Notes: generated by a model not told the origin, from the sequence alone. A stretch of DNA of 52,668 nucleotides from Nostoc sp. T09 (GCF_002154695.1 NZ_MTAV01000111.1:1-52668), one strand, 5' to 3'; shown: positions 1 through 8,195, counted from the first letter of the stretch. Program-made: numbers and translations.

Positions 1-31
1 ATACGGTTCAGTTAAGAAAATTCTTCTGTGA

Positions 32-72
32 AGGCAAGGGAACAGGGAACAGGGAACGGGAACAGAGAGAGA
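32..72. repeat. short purine-rich tandem repeat (GGGAACA-type)
   Basis: Several copies of a GGGAACA/GGGAACGG-like unit follow one another here. A closely similar run occurs near 23812-23840, so this is a dispersed low-complexity repeat. I see no coding function. The rest of the first 315 bases is AT-rich apart from the possible gene remnant listed separately. Confidence 0.6.
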
Positions 73-112
73 AAAAACAGGCTTATCTGAACTGTATTGG
101 GTTATAGATCTC

Positions 113-238
113 TCACAAAGTTGCATAATTAGCAGCTTCAGCAAGACGTGGGGAAAGTTTATCTAACAACCTCTCCGCGTCTTTCCTATCAATAGCCCTC
201 AAAGTCTCTATTTCCTCTATGAGGTAGAAAAAGCAATA
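113..238 (-). pseudogene. possible gene remnant, about 41 codons
   Basis: On the minus strand a frame stays open between two TGA stops and reads like a real protein tail: charged, helical, with segments such as IEEIETLRAIDRKDAERLL and LSPRLAEAANYATL. No ATG or GTG begins it. It could be the decayed 3' end of a lost gene, or simply a chance open frame. I do not recognise a family. Low confidence. Confidence 0.25.
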
Positions 239-315
239 TCACGACAGAGGGTAATTTTTTAGTACATTGTTATACGCAATACTATGATATTCTTGCGTTC
301 TTAACCCTGATTGGT

Positions 316-966
316 ATGGTTGAATTGGATGAACAGCTACGCTACTTAGTTGCACAAGCCTGTGAAAACCCACCCGGAAGTCCTCAACGTCAGAAGCTGC
401 TTACGCAAATCATTCGCTTGAGCGCAAGTAGACTCTGGAAGGAAAGTACTTCCTATTATCAAGACGCACTGCAACAAACTTGGTTATATTTTTGCCGCAA
501 CATTTGTGAAGCTAGCACAGGTCAAGCTTACGATCCCACTTATGGGAGTGTTGTAACTTGGCTGAATGCCTATCTAAAACGTCGACTGCAAGACTTTTAC
601 CTCAATCAGCAACGGGAACAAGTTATCAAAGTACCTTTGAAGGTGCGCCATTCTACTTCAGGCGACAATAGTAACACGATTGACCCAGTAGAGAACCTAG
701 CTGCTACCCCGGAAGCTCCGCCAATTTTAGAAAACGTCAGGATCTGGGCAGAAGCCGATACCAGCGGGGAACTATGCAGTACTTGTATTAAAGGGCGTCC
801 AGATGTAAATTGTCAGGTATTAATTTTGAAACGCTTACCCCCAGAAGCTAGTTGGAAAGAATTGTCTGAGGAATTTGGTTTATCAATTCCTACTTTAAGT
901 AGTTTTTATCAGCGTCAGTGTTTACCCCGCTTGCGTAAATTTGCGGAAGTTGAGGGGTATTTATAA
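316..966 (+). CDS. small sigma-70-like RNA polymerase sigma factor
   Basis: The 216-residue product resembles the short ECF-like sigma factors common in filamentous cyanobacteria. The first ~95 residues are helical and aromatic-rich (YYQDALQQTWLYFCRNI, VTWLNAYLKRRLQDFYLNQQ), as expected for sigma region 2, which binds core polymerase and the -10 element. A linker follows. The last ~45 residues (SWKELSEEFGLSIPTLSSFYQRQ) have a helix-turn-helix pattern fitting region 4, which reads the -35 element. No anti-sigma gene lies beside it; the next gene is convergent and ends 9 bp away. The ATG is the first good start in frame. Which promoters it serves cannot be told from sequence. The sigma-like call is fairly safe; whether it is an active sigma factor is inferred. 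Confidence 0.7.
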   Translation: MVELDEQLRYLVAQACENPPGSPQRQKLLTQIIRLSASRLWKESTSYYQDALQQTWLYFCRNICEASTGQAYDPTYGSVVTWLNAYLKRRLQDFYLNQQREQVIKVPLKVRHSTSGDNSNTIDPVENLAATPEAPPILENVRIWAEADTSGELCSTCIKGRPDVNCQVLILKRLPPEASWKELSEEFGLSIPTLSSFYQRQCLPRLRKFAEVEGYL

Positions 967-974
967 ACTTCAGC

Positions 975-1556
975 CTATTCCAACCTGATGTCGCGCCTGA
1001 TTGTTACTGAATTGACAATGCCATCTTCGACACCATGCTCTTGTGGCGTGACATCCGCAATAACTGCACAAGTGCGTGGCATATTTGGAATATCAACCTC
1101 GAAGACTAGTTTAGTTGGTCTATTACTATGAAGCTTTGGTGGTTTGGAATAGCTACCAAAGGCATCACTCAGCATTTTCACTGTAAGTTTATTTGTCTCA
1201 GCTACAATAAGTTCTACGTGTGCTGGCTCATTAGTTCCGACTTGCCGTACAACCTGCGCCTCTTTAAAAGCAGAATTCGATGGTCGAACAATCACAGGCC
1301 AGTCCTTTCCCTGGTCTTCCACAATTGTACCTAGGCTGGTAGCAGCTTCTTGGGCAGTCAAAGGTGCGTTAGATAAAACATTACACAGCTTTTGTAAAGT
1401 CTCAATCATTGTTGTCTCCTGATTCAGCTTTGCCTGTAAGGGTGCGATCGCACTTTTATGCGGTTGGGAAATAGATATTGCACCTGTCTGACAGCTAGCT
1501 AAAGCCCAGAGAGAAATGGCGATTATCTGGAGAAGTTTACTTTTTGAGATAAGCAT
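975..1556 (-). CDS. putative lipoprotein, unknown function
   Basis: The 193-residue product begins with a charged stretch, a hydrophobic core and the lipobox-like LASC at residues 19-22, so it is probably an exported lipoprotein. The ATG chosen has a GGAG 9 bases upstream and places the lipobox correctly. An ATG 30 bases further upstream would put ten extra residues before the signal peptide. After the signal region the protein is soluble, with two cysteines and no domain I recognise. The gene starts inside the last 20 bp of the upstream HExxH-protein gene on the same strand, so the two are probably co-transcribed and translationally coupled. A role as partner or immunity protein for that gene is possible from position alone. 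Confidence 0.55.
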   Translation of the reverse strand: MLISKSKLLQIIAISLWALASCQTGAISISQPHKSAIAPLQAKLNQETTMIETLQKLCNVLSNAPLTAQEAATSLGTIVEDQGKDWPVIVRPSNSAFKEAQVVRQVGTNEPAHVELIVAETNKLTVKMLSDAFGSYSKPPKLHSNRPTKLVFEVDIPNMPRTCAVIADVTPQEHGVEDGIVNSVTIRRDIRLE

Positions 1557-2796
1557 CTGTAACTGCTCCACCCACTCTCCAAGCATCAGCTTCCTCTGGC
1601 AAGTCTCTGTACTTCTCGTATGCTATGTCATACTGCTTCTGAGCTTTATCTAGCTTTGCCTGATTAGCATCTGTAGGAGACTTATCATGCTGCTCTTTAG
1701 CTTTGTCTAAAGCTTTTTGTTTGGTATCGAGATCTGTGAGAACCCGACCGCGATAATCTGCTTTTGCTCCATAAACACTCTCATACCAGCCTTCAGCTAT
1801 GAGTGCTTCCATACTGCCTGATTTGAGTGGGTTGTTGACAGCACTGCTGGCAATATTGGGGGGAATGTCCATTTCTTTGGCGATCGCTTTGGCAGATTTT
1901 CCCTTACCAGCTAGCATCTGCGCCATCATATACCATTGTTCCGCATGTCGGGATTCATGGTAGACCGTATCAGCAATATCAGCCGCCGCTTCATCGGTCA
2001 ATGAGGCTTGGGAAAAAGCTTCTTTGCCTAAATCTAATGTCCAGGTAACAAAATCAAACTGACCTGCATCTGCTCCCAAATCTTTGATGGCTTTGTTACA
2101 AGCAGGTACACCCGCAGCCGTAAGTTGCTTGTTGACTGCTGTTAATAAAGCATCGGCTCGTTCATTTGTAGTTTTCAGTTTTGCCCAATCAGCCTGAACT
2201 TGCTTGGCTTCACCTACATACTCATCAGTAGCATCAGTTGTGGCTAATCCTGTAGGGAATGCTGCTGGTAAGGTTCTTGGTCCTGCTTTACCATCTATCT
2301 TCAGGGGTGGGTGTTCTTGCTGCCATTTTGCCACAGCTTGAATTGTCTCGTCGTCAATCACTCCCGTAGGTGTACTTCCAACTGTCTGCTGAATCTGCGT
2401 AATAATCTCAGGCGTATATTGTTTACTACGGCTAGCATAATAAGCCTTAGCTGAACTCACCTGTGCAGCTGTTAGTAATTTAGCGTCTTTGTCCCCAAAT
2501 CGTTGCACCTCTAGATTAGAAGTAAGTCTCGCTTGGGGACGCAGTGATATCCGGCTAATATCGTGACTTAGAGGCTGTTGTAGTGAAGCTTCTTCTGACA
2601 ACGTTTCACCATCAGACGGCAATGCTTGGGATTTTGACGACTCCCAATCCACTTTTTTAGCCAAAATCCGCTCTGCTGGCAAACCAAAACCGCGTGTTAA
2701 ATTCGCCAACGAAGGGGATGTTGGTGATATTAGCGATGGATTTGTAGATTTGGATGTACCTGCTTTCTGGCGCTGTGCCCTGATGCGCTCACTCAT
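1537..2796 (-). CDS. putative secreted effector: PG-binding-like segment plus HExxH motif
   Basis: The 419-residue product has three visible parts. Residues 1-100 are polar and low-complexity, ending in a HDISRISLRPQ-like stretch seen at the start of cyanobacterial proteins tied to extracellular contractile injection systems. Around 137-175 is a peptidoglycan-binding-type repeat (GVIDDETIQAVAKWQQ, IDGKAGPRT). Residues 280-284 are HESRH, an HExxH zinc-peptidase signature within YHESRHAEQWY, and a later Glu-rich segment near 405 could supply the third ligand. A charged coiled region (about 355-400) precedes the C-terminus. There is no signal peptide, which fits loading into a contractile particle rather than Sec export. 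I chose the ATG over a TTG three codons upstream. Metalloprotease activity and injection-system cargo are inferences; no structural injection-system genes are in the window. Confidence 0.5.
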   Translation of the reverse strand: MSERIRAQRQKAGTSKSTNPSLISPTSPSLANLTRGFGLPAERILAKKVDWESSKSQALPSDGETLSEEASLQQPLSHDISRISLRPQARLTSNLEVQRFGDKDAKLLTAAQVSSAKAYYASRSKQYTPEIITQIQQTVGSTPTGVIDDETIQAVAKWQQEHPPLKIDGKAGPRTLPAAFPTGLATTDATDEYVGEAKQVQADWAKLKTTNERADALLTAVNKQLTAAGVPACNKAIKDLGADAGQFDFVTWTLDLGKEAFSQASLTDEAAADIADTVYHESRHAEQWYMMAQMLAGKGKSAKAIAKEMDIPPNIASSAVNNPLKSGSMEALIAEGWYESVYGAKADYRGRVLTDLDTKQKALDKAKEQHDKSPTDANQAKLDKAQKQYDIAYEKYRDLPEEADAWRVGGAVTDAYLKK

Positions 2797-2961
2797 CTGG
2801 TTCAATCCCCCAACAGTAACCTAGCCACGGCATACTGTTAAGACGCATCATATACTCAACCAAGATGCGATCGCTATCGACTTTAGTATAATTAATAGTC
2901 CCAATATGAAGCGAAGCGATATTGGGAATTATTCTGTTCCCTTGTAATAGAAATATATTAA

Positions 2962-2991
2962 GCTTCCTATAGTTAATTAACCATAGGAAGC
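2962..2991. terminator. near-perfect 30-bp palindrome downstream of the carotenoid protein gene
   Basis: The sequence reads the same on both strands except at two positions: arms GCTTCCTAT / ATAGGAAGC around a GTTAATTAAC-like core. It lies 44 bp past the stop of the minus-strand helical carotenoid protein gene and could end its transcript, although the T-run on that strand is interrupted. It could instead be a protein-binding dyad. Confidence 0.5.
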
Positions 2992-3034
2992 AAGCTTTTA
3001 TTTAACTACTACAGCAGACGCAAAATTTCAGAAT

Positions 3035-3526
3035 TTAAATTTCCGCACCAGCTTTTGGTTCAGCACCCATTGGTGCGACGTAATCGCGGAAAAGAGTAAT
3101 CTGCTGCTCAAAACCTAATCCTTTAATCTTATCTAATAGAGCTTGAGATTGTGAGGGAAGTTGGTAATCAGGAGGTACGGGAATAATAGTACCGTTATCC
3201 ATACCTTGAGATAAGCGATACCAAAATAGTAACTTGGTGGTATCACCAAAAGAACCATATTCACGGGATATTTGGTTATCAACTTTGTTAATTAAATCCC
3301 GTTGAATTTGGAGTTGCTCTTCGTGAGATAATTCTTTAACTTGATTGAACAAACTTTCTGCAATTTCTGGGGAAACAGTGCTGGCACCAGGTGCTGCTGG
3401 TGTAATTGAGCCACCCATTTCTTTGTATATGAACCAAAACAAAGCTAGCTGTTGATCCACATCCAATTTTTGCCAAGCCTGAACATGTTCGCGAATAGTA
3501 GAATCGCTAGTTTGGGTGTATGTCAT
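3035..3526 (-). CDS. hcp: helical carotenoid protein (OCP N-terminal domain homologue)
   Basis: The 163-residue product matches the all-helical N-terminal domain of orange carotenoid protein and lacks the OCP C-terminal NTF2-like domain. Recognisable family segments are LDVDQQLALFWFIYKEMG (21-38), ITPAAPGAS (41-49), TKLLFWYRLSQGM (97-109, the Trp that stacks on the carotenoid ring in OCP), PVPPDYQLP and LGFEQQITLFRDYV. Free-standing homologues (HCPs) bind a carotenoid; depending on the clade they quench singlet oxygen or phycobilisome energy, and some have no known activity. I cannot assign the clade. The cruP-like gene starts 434 bp away and is divergent, so carotenoid function links the neighbours. 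The upstream region carries a 15-bp direct repeat and the downstream region a strong palindrome. Confidence 0.85.
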   Translation of the reverse strand: MTYTQTSDSTIREHVQAWQKLDVDQQLALFWFIYKEMGGSITPAAPGASTVSPEIAESLFNQVKELSHEEQLQIQRDLINKVDNQISREYGSFGDTTKLLFWYRLSQGMDNGTIIPVPPDYQLPSQSQALLDKIKGLGFEQQITLFRDYVAPMGAEPKAGAEI

Positions 3527-3595
3527 TACAAACTCCGCTTATAATTCTTCGATGTTTTATGTCTCAAATAAAGGTAACAAAGTTCTATTTATGAT

Positions 3596-3759
3596 TTAAC
3601 CCTACTGAAGATAGAAGTAGATAAATTAAAGATAAAACTGATAGAAAATTTGCAGAAACACTGATATTGTAAGGGTTACAGATAATAAACTTTACTTTTA
3701 ATAATTAAATTAGGCAATCAAAAGTATCAGATTAAATTTAATTTTTAACCCTACTGAAG
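3596..3759. repeat. 15-bp direct repeat TTAACCCTACTGAAG, two copies
   Basis: Identical copies lie at 3596-3610 and 3745-3759, 149 bp apart, in the otherwise AT-rich 433-bp region between the divergent hcp and cruP genes. They could be regulator-binding sites or a small duplication. Nothing else is recognisable in this intergenic region. Confidence 0.5.
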
Positions 3760-3959
3760 GCAGATATATACTAAGTAGAAATAGAAAATTGAATTGCAAT
3801 TTTTAGTATTTAAATTTTTGCTATTGCTATGAATGCTATGGCAGCCTGATTTACATTGCAGAGATATCGCTGATCAGTTAACCAAGGTTAGTGCATTTAC
3901 CCTCTATGCTGAAAGAGGTCTAGCCTAGTAAGCACAATGATTAGAGGGGATTATTCAAT

Positions 3960-5504
3960 ATGAGCATCACCGAAGATATTCTCTCCCAACTACCAGGCGA
4001 TGTAATGGAAGGCCTGCGTCGTAGCGATCGCATCTTAGCATCGTTGCGGGAAGATCGCGCACCGATACCAACGGTAGTCAAACAGAACGATCAACTTTTA
4101 GACACCGTAGACTGGGATGTCATTGTCTGCGGTGGGACTTTAGGCATTTTAATTGGTTGCGCCTTAGCTGTGCAGGGAGCCAAAGTGGGATTGATTGAGC
4201 GGGGAATCCTCCGTGGTAGAGAGCAAGAATGGAACATTTCCCGCAAAGAGTTAGAAGTATTTTTGGAATTGAATTTACTGACGAACGAAGAATTAGAACA
4301 AGCGATCGCCACTGAATATAACGCAGCCAGAGTCAGCTTTCAAGGTGGTACAGAAGTTTGGGTAGAGGATGTTCTCAATATTGGTGTAGATCCTGTTTAT
4401 CTACTGGCTACATTGAAAACACGATTTTTGGCGGTTGGGGGTGAATTGTGGGAAAACACACCCTTGAGTGAAGCTGTAGTTCATCCCAATGGGGTGATGG
4501 TAAACAACCAATTCAAAACTAGATTACTAATCGATGCAATGGGACATCTTTCTCCCATCGCTCAACAAGCACGTCAAGGAGAAAAACCAGATGCGCTGTG
4601 CTTAGTTGTGGGAAGTTGTGCTCAAGGTTTTCCGGAAAATCACTCGGGTGACTTGTTGTTATCATTTACATCCTTGCACAATCAATGCCAATACTTCTGG
4701 GAAGCTTTCCCAGCGAAGGATGGCAGAACCACCTACTTGTTTACCTACATGGATGCACACCCACAACGTTTAGGTTTAGAAGCTCTGTTTGAGGAATATC
4801 TGCGCCTTCTACCACAATATCAGGGTGTGGAATTGAGTCAGTTAAAGTTTCAACGGGCACTGTTTGGCTTCTTTCCCACTTATCGCCAAAGTCCCCTCAA
4901 AACCCCTTGGAATCGGATTTTGCCAGTGGGAGATAGTAGCGGTAGTCAATCCCCTTTAAGTTTTGGTGGTTTTGGTGCTATGGTGCGTCACCTGAAGCGT
5001 TTAACCTTTGGTATTCAAGAAGCGCTGCAAACCGATCAGTTATCTGCAAAAGCCTTAGCTTTGCTGCAACCTTATCAACCAAGTTTGGCTGTTACCTGGT
5101 TGTTTCAAAAAGCGATGAGTGTTGGTGTGCATCAAAATATTTCTCCAGATCAGATTAATCAACTGCTCTCAGTAGTATTTCAGGAAATGCAACAGCTGGG
5201 TTCAACCGTGCTCAAGCCATTTTTGCAAGATGTAGTGCAGTTTCCCGCACTGACGCAAACACTTTTGAAAACTGGTTTAGCAAATCCTGGATTAGTTGCC
5301 AAAATAATTCCTCAAGTAGGTTTAATTAATTTATTGGATTGGGTGGTGCATTATGGGAATTTAGGTATTTACACTGCCTTATTTTGGCTGAATCCAATGC
5401 TAGAAACATTGATAAAGCACCTACCAAGCCAACAACAATATTATTGGCATCGCCTAGTTGATGGTTGGAAGTTTGGTTCTGGCAGCGATTATGCGGATGA
5501 ATAA
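3960..5504 (+). CDS. cruP: CruP-type FAD-dependent oxidoreductase (lycopene cyclase paralogue)
   Basis: The 514-residue flavoprotein has an N-terminal dinucleotide-binding fold at about residues 53-82 (VIVCGGTLGILIGCALAVQG, then an acidic residue ending the second strand). Mid-protein there is an RLLIDAMG-type FAD motif, and near 320 the sequence ILPVGDSSGSQSPLSFGGFG fits the flavin-contacting region of the CruA/CruP family. CruA is a lycopene cyclase; CruP is its paralogue in oxygenic phototrophs, with weak or no cyclase activity and a reported link to reactive-oxygen and carotenoid balance. The length fits CruP. The first ~45 residues are a polar extension. It ends in a clear rho-independent terminator, so it is probably monocistronic although the next genes share its direction. 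The family call is firm; the biochemical role is not. Confidence 0.8.
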   Translation: MSITEDILSQLPGDVMEGLRRSDRILASLREDRAPIPTVVKQNDQLLDTVDWDVIVCGGTLGILIGCALAVQGAKVGLIERGILRGREQEWNISRKELEVFLELNLLTNEELEQAIATEYNAARVSFQGGTEVWVEDVLNIGVDPVYLLATLKTRFLAVGGELWENTPLSEAVVHPNGVMVNNQFKTRLLIDAMGHLSPIAQQARQGEKPDALCLVVGSCAQGFPENHSGDLLLSFTSLHNQCQYFWEAFPAKDGRTTYLFTYMDAHPQRLGLEALFEEYLRLLPQYQGVELSQLKFQRALFGFFPTYRQSPLKTPWNRILPVGDSSGSQSPLSFGGFGAMVRHLKRLTFGIQEALQTDQLSAKALALLQPYQPSLAVTWLFQKAMSVGVHQNISPDQINQLLSVVFQEMQQLGSTVLKPFLQDVVQFPALTQTLLKTGLANPGLVAKIIPQVGLINLLDWVVHYGNLGIYTALFWLNPMLETLIKHLPSQQQYYWHRLVDGWKFGSGSDYADE

Positions 5505-5521
5505 TTTAACAAAAATTATAG

Positions 5522-5557
5522 ACGCGATGCATCATTAATATGATTAATCGCGTTTTT
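5522..5557 (+). terminator. rho-independent terminator after cruP
   Basis: Arms ACGCGAT and ATCGCGT flank a second inner dyad (ATCAT..ATGAT), and a run of five T follows at once. It lies 18 bp past the cruP stop. Confidence 0.75.
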
Positions 5558-5583
5558 ACTAAAAAACTTGTGTGAGGATTAAG

Positions 5584-6288
5584 ATGATTGAACGGCAATC
5601 TTCAGGAATAAAATACTTTACAGTACTAATTGGCTTACTGCGCGATCGCCAAGCTTTTTTAGAAGAAATTACTCAAAGTGTCAGATTACCAAGTAAAATC
5701 ATTTCTCTTTTAGTTTGCAGTTCCATATTTCTAGCTATCTATGGCGGCATTATTGGCGCGTACCATAGCTGGATGCAAGCTATATCTTCTGCTATTAAAC
5801 TCCCAGCGCTCTATTTAATTACGCTGTTAATTTGTTTGCCAACGCTGTACTTTTCTAACATTATCTTTGGTTCTAAACGTAGTTTTGGACAGCATTTTGC
5901 GCTGGTACTAACTGCGGTTTCTGTAACTAGTGTATTGCTATTTAGTTTTGCACCCATCACACTATTTTTCTTGATTACTACTAATAATTATCAATTTTTA
6001 ATTTTACTCAATGTCCTGATATTCTCTTTTACAGGATTTATCGGAATATCTTCTTTATACCAAGCCACAAGTGTGGTATTGGAACAAGATAATGAAGGTA
6101 GCCAAACACGCCGCAAGATTATACTCTCGTGGCTATTTCTTTATGCTTTTGTGGGTAGTCAGTTGGGATGGACTCTCAGACCTTTTTTTGGCACACCTGG
6201 TTCTGCGTTTCAACTATTTAGAGATAGAGAAGGTAGTTTTTACTTGAGCGTTCTGCAATCTATTGGTCATCTTTTAGGGATTCGTTAA
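5584..6288 (+). CDS. multi-pass membrane protein, paralogue 1
   Basis: The 234-residue hydrophobic protein has about five or six predicted membrane segments (for example SLLVCSSIFLAIYGGIIGAY, YLITLLICLPTLYF, LVLTAVSVTSVLLFSFAPI, ILSWLFLYAFVGSQLGW). The cytoplasmic-looking N-terminus contains LLRDRQAFLEEI. The ATG used has AGGA six bases before it; the in-frame GTG four codons upstream lies ahead of that site and is less likely. The next gene encodes a protein of the same length and pattern, sharing the LLRDRQ-FLEEI motif, the AIYG-IIGA-HSW motif and the C-terminal SWLFLYAFVG-QLGW..RPFFG-PG motif, so the pair is a tandem duplication. I do not recognise a function. A YIP1-like small membrane protein is possible. 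Confidence 0.7.
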   Translation: MIERQSSGIKYFTVLIGLLRDRQAFLEEITQSVRLPSKIISLLVCSSIFLAIYGGIIGAYHSWMQAISSAIKLPALYLITLLICLPTLYFSNIIFGSKRSFGQHFALVLTAVSVTSVLLFSFAPITLFFLITTNNYQFLILLNVLIFSFTGFIGISSLYQATSVVLEQDNEGSQTRRKIILSWLFLYAFVGSQLGWTLRPFFGTPGSAFQLFRDREGSFYLSVLQSIGHLLGIR

Positions 6289-6351
6289 TAAATAATTAGC
6301 AAGTAGTTAATTCATTAATTAAACAATCAAGAATTTACTCATAACACCATT

Positions 6352-7059
6352 ATGCTAGAGAAGCCAAATTACAAAAATAAACAGTTTGGAATTTTAATTA
6401 GTTTACTACGCGATCGCCAGGGTTTCTTAGAAGAAATTAGTCAAGGGATAAGGTTACAAAGTAAAATCAGCGCTTTGTTTGTTTCCAGTTCCATTTGTTT
6501 TGCAATTTATGGTGCAATTATCGGTGCATCTCATAGTTGGGCACAAGCGTTATCTGGTGCTATCAAACTTCCCGCCTTTTATTTATTAACACTGATTATT
6601 TGTTTTCCGACTCTATTCTTTTTTAATGTTTTATTTGGTTCTCGTAGCAGTTTTCAACAGCATTTTGTAGTCTTGCTAACAGCTGTATCAGTAATTGGTG
6701 TGCTGTTATTCAGCTTGGCACCAGTTACCCTATTTTTTATGATCACTGCTCCTAATTCTTACCAATTTTTTAAACTCTTAAATGTATTAATTTTTGGGAT
6801 TACAGGAGTATTTGGTATAAAATTCCTCTATGAAGGAATGCAGTTACTTTCTCAACAAGACGATGTAGGTAAAAAAACGCGCACTACTATTTTAAGATCT
6901 TGGTTATTTCTGTATGCTTTTGTGGGTATGCAGTTGGGATGGTTTTTACGTCCATTTTTTGGTGCTCCTGGCTTTAAATTTGAGCTATTTCGAGCAGTGA
7001 GCGGCAATTTTTATCTTGATATCGTCGCGGCAATATCGGAAATTTTAGGTTTCCGTTAA
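6352..7059 (+). CDS. multi-pass membrane protein, paralogue 2
   Basis: The 235-residue protein is the tandem paralogue of the preceding gene, with membrane segments in the same places and the shared motifs LLRDRQGFLEEI, AIYGAIIGASHSW, LFSLAPVTLFF and RSWLFLYAFVGMQLGW. The gap between the two is 63 bp with no obvious terminator, so they are probably co-transcribed. A GC-rich palindrome follows the stop and separates it from the convergent reductase gene. The start ATG has only a weak ribosome-binding site, but no other Met gives the paralogue-matching N-terminus. The function is unknown; the conserved loop motifs suggest a specific role rather than simple membrane filling. Confidence 0.7.
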   Translation: MLEKPNYKNKQFGILISLLRDRQGFLEEISQGIRLQSKISALFVSSSICFAIYGAIIGASHSWAQALSGAIKLPAFYLLTLIICFPTLFFFNVLFGSRSSFQQHFVVLLTAVSVIGVLLFSLAPVTLFFMITAPNSYQFFKLLNVLIFGITGVFGIKFLYEGMQLLSQQDDVGKKTRTTILRSWLFLYAFVGMQLGWFLRPFFGAPGFKFELFRAVSGNFYLDIVAAISEILGFR

Positions 7060-7080
7060 TATAACTCTAAATTTAATTGT

Positions 7081-7101
7081 AAGGTGGGCAATGCCCACCT
7101 T
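7081..7101. terminator. palindrome AAGGTGGGCAATGCCCACCTT between convergent genes
   Basis: This perfect dyad sits between the stops of two convergent genes and could end transcription from both sides. The core GGTGGGCANTGCCCACC recurs at 45817-45833, so it belongs to a dispersed cyanobacterial palindrome family. Confidence 0.55.
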
Positions 7102-7119
7102 ATCCTGAATTCTGGATTA

Positions 7120-8106
7120 TTAATTATTTTTCAAGTCTGAATTTTGAGTTACTTTAAATTTTTCTTGTCTGACTCGGATTTTCTCATCCAAAAACTTTAG
7201 CTGTTGGTATGTACAGTTAATCTGCGGTAAATTCACACCTGCTGCTTGCGCTTTGCGTAATGGGTTACCAAAAATTGCTTCAACTTCTAAAGGCCGGCGT
7301 TCATCGTAATCAATTTTCATGCTAGTACGATAAGGCTTCATCTTTACGGTGTAATCAAGCATTGTTTGAATGAAGCTATCAGGAATGATGCGATCGCAAC
7401 TTTTAGCCCCTGCTGCCACTTCATACATCAACTGTTCAACTAATTTCCGAGTATGTTCATAAGCCATTAATTCATCTGTTCTAGCGTTGAGAATTACAGA
7501 TAAGCCATTATAGGGGATGTTCCATATCAGTTTTTTCCATCGCCCTAATAATAAATCTTCGGTTAACTCTATCGAGATACCAGCATTAATAAAGTCATTG
7601 GCTATTTGCTGCATCTTATCTGTAATCCCACAAGGCTGATAACTAGCCGCATATTCCCCTAAGGTAATTTGTCCATAGTCGAGGTGGCGGATATGTCCTG
7701 CTGCGACTTTATTGGAACAGAGAAAACACAACCCACCTATAATGCTGACATTGCCAACTATTCTGGCAACTTCTTCCTCCACCGCAAGTCCATTTTGCAA
7801 TACCAACACCACGCCATTATCCTTGACGACGGGTGGTAACATCTGTGGCAATAAATGATTTTGTGTCGTCTTCAGTGCCACCACCACCACATCGCATTGT
7901 GGCATTTTTTCTATATCATCGTAAGCGTTGACTTGCGGAAGGGTAAAATCACCATCTTTCGACTCAATAACTAAACCAGATTTACTGATAAGTTCATAAT
8001 CACTCTTCAGCAAAAACTGGACATCTAAACCAGCTTTTTGCAGTTTGGCACCATAAAAGCCACCTAATGCACCAGTTCCTAGAATGGCGTAACTACGCTC
8101 GGACAT
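7120..8106 (-). CDS. 2-dehydropantoate 2-reductase family protein (PanE/ApbA)
   Basis: The 328-residue protein opens with a Rossmann NADP-binding motif (YAILGTGALGGFYGAKLQKAG, residues 6-26). It then shows family hallmarks: DVVVVALKTTQN (about 71-82), VLVLQNGLAVEEEVARIVG (100-118), and a central GRWKKLIWNIPYNGLSVILNA segment holding the catalytic Lys and Asn of ketopantoate reductases. PanE reduces ketopantoate to pantoate in coenzyme A synthesis. Many cyanobacterial members act on unknown substrates, so the panE symbol is withheld. The C-terminal helical domain is complete (YRTSMKIDYDERRPLEVEAIFGNPL). It has no pantothenate gene beside it; the nearest upstream gene is divergent. Confidence 0.8.
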   Translation of the reverse strand: MSERSYAILGTGALGGFYGAKLQKAGLDVQFLLKSDYELISKSGLVIESKDGDFTLPQVNAYDDIEKMPQCDVVVVALKTTQNHLLPQMLPPVVKDNGVVLVLQNGLAVEEEVARIVGNVSIIGGLCFLCSNKVAAGHIRHLDYGQITLGEYAASYQPCGITDKMQQIANDFINAGISIELTEDLLLGRWKKLIWNIPYNGLSVILNARTDELMAYEHTRKLVEQLMYEVAAGAKSCDRIIPDSFIQTMLDYTVKMKPYRTSMKIDYDERRPLEVEAIFGNPLRKAQAAGVNLPQINCTYQQLKFLDEKIRVRQEKFKVTQNSDLKNN

Positions 8107-8195
8107 TTTGCTAACAAAGAGATTTTTCTATGAAGATCATAAGGCGAATACGTTGTATACAGACAGCCCTATTTCAAGCTAAATTTATTTAACAA

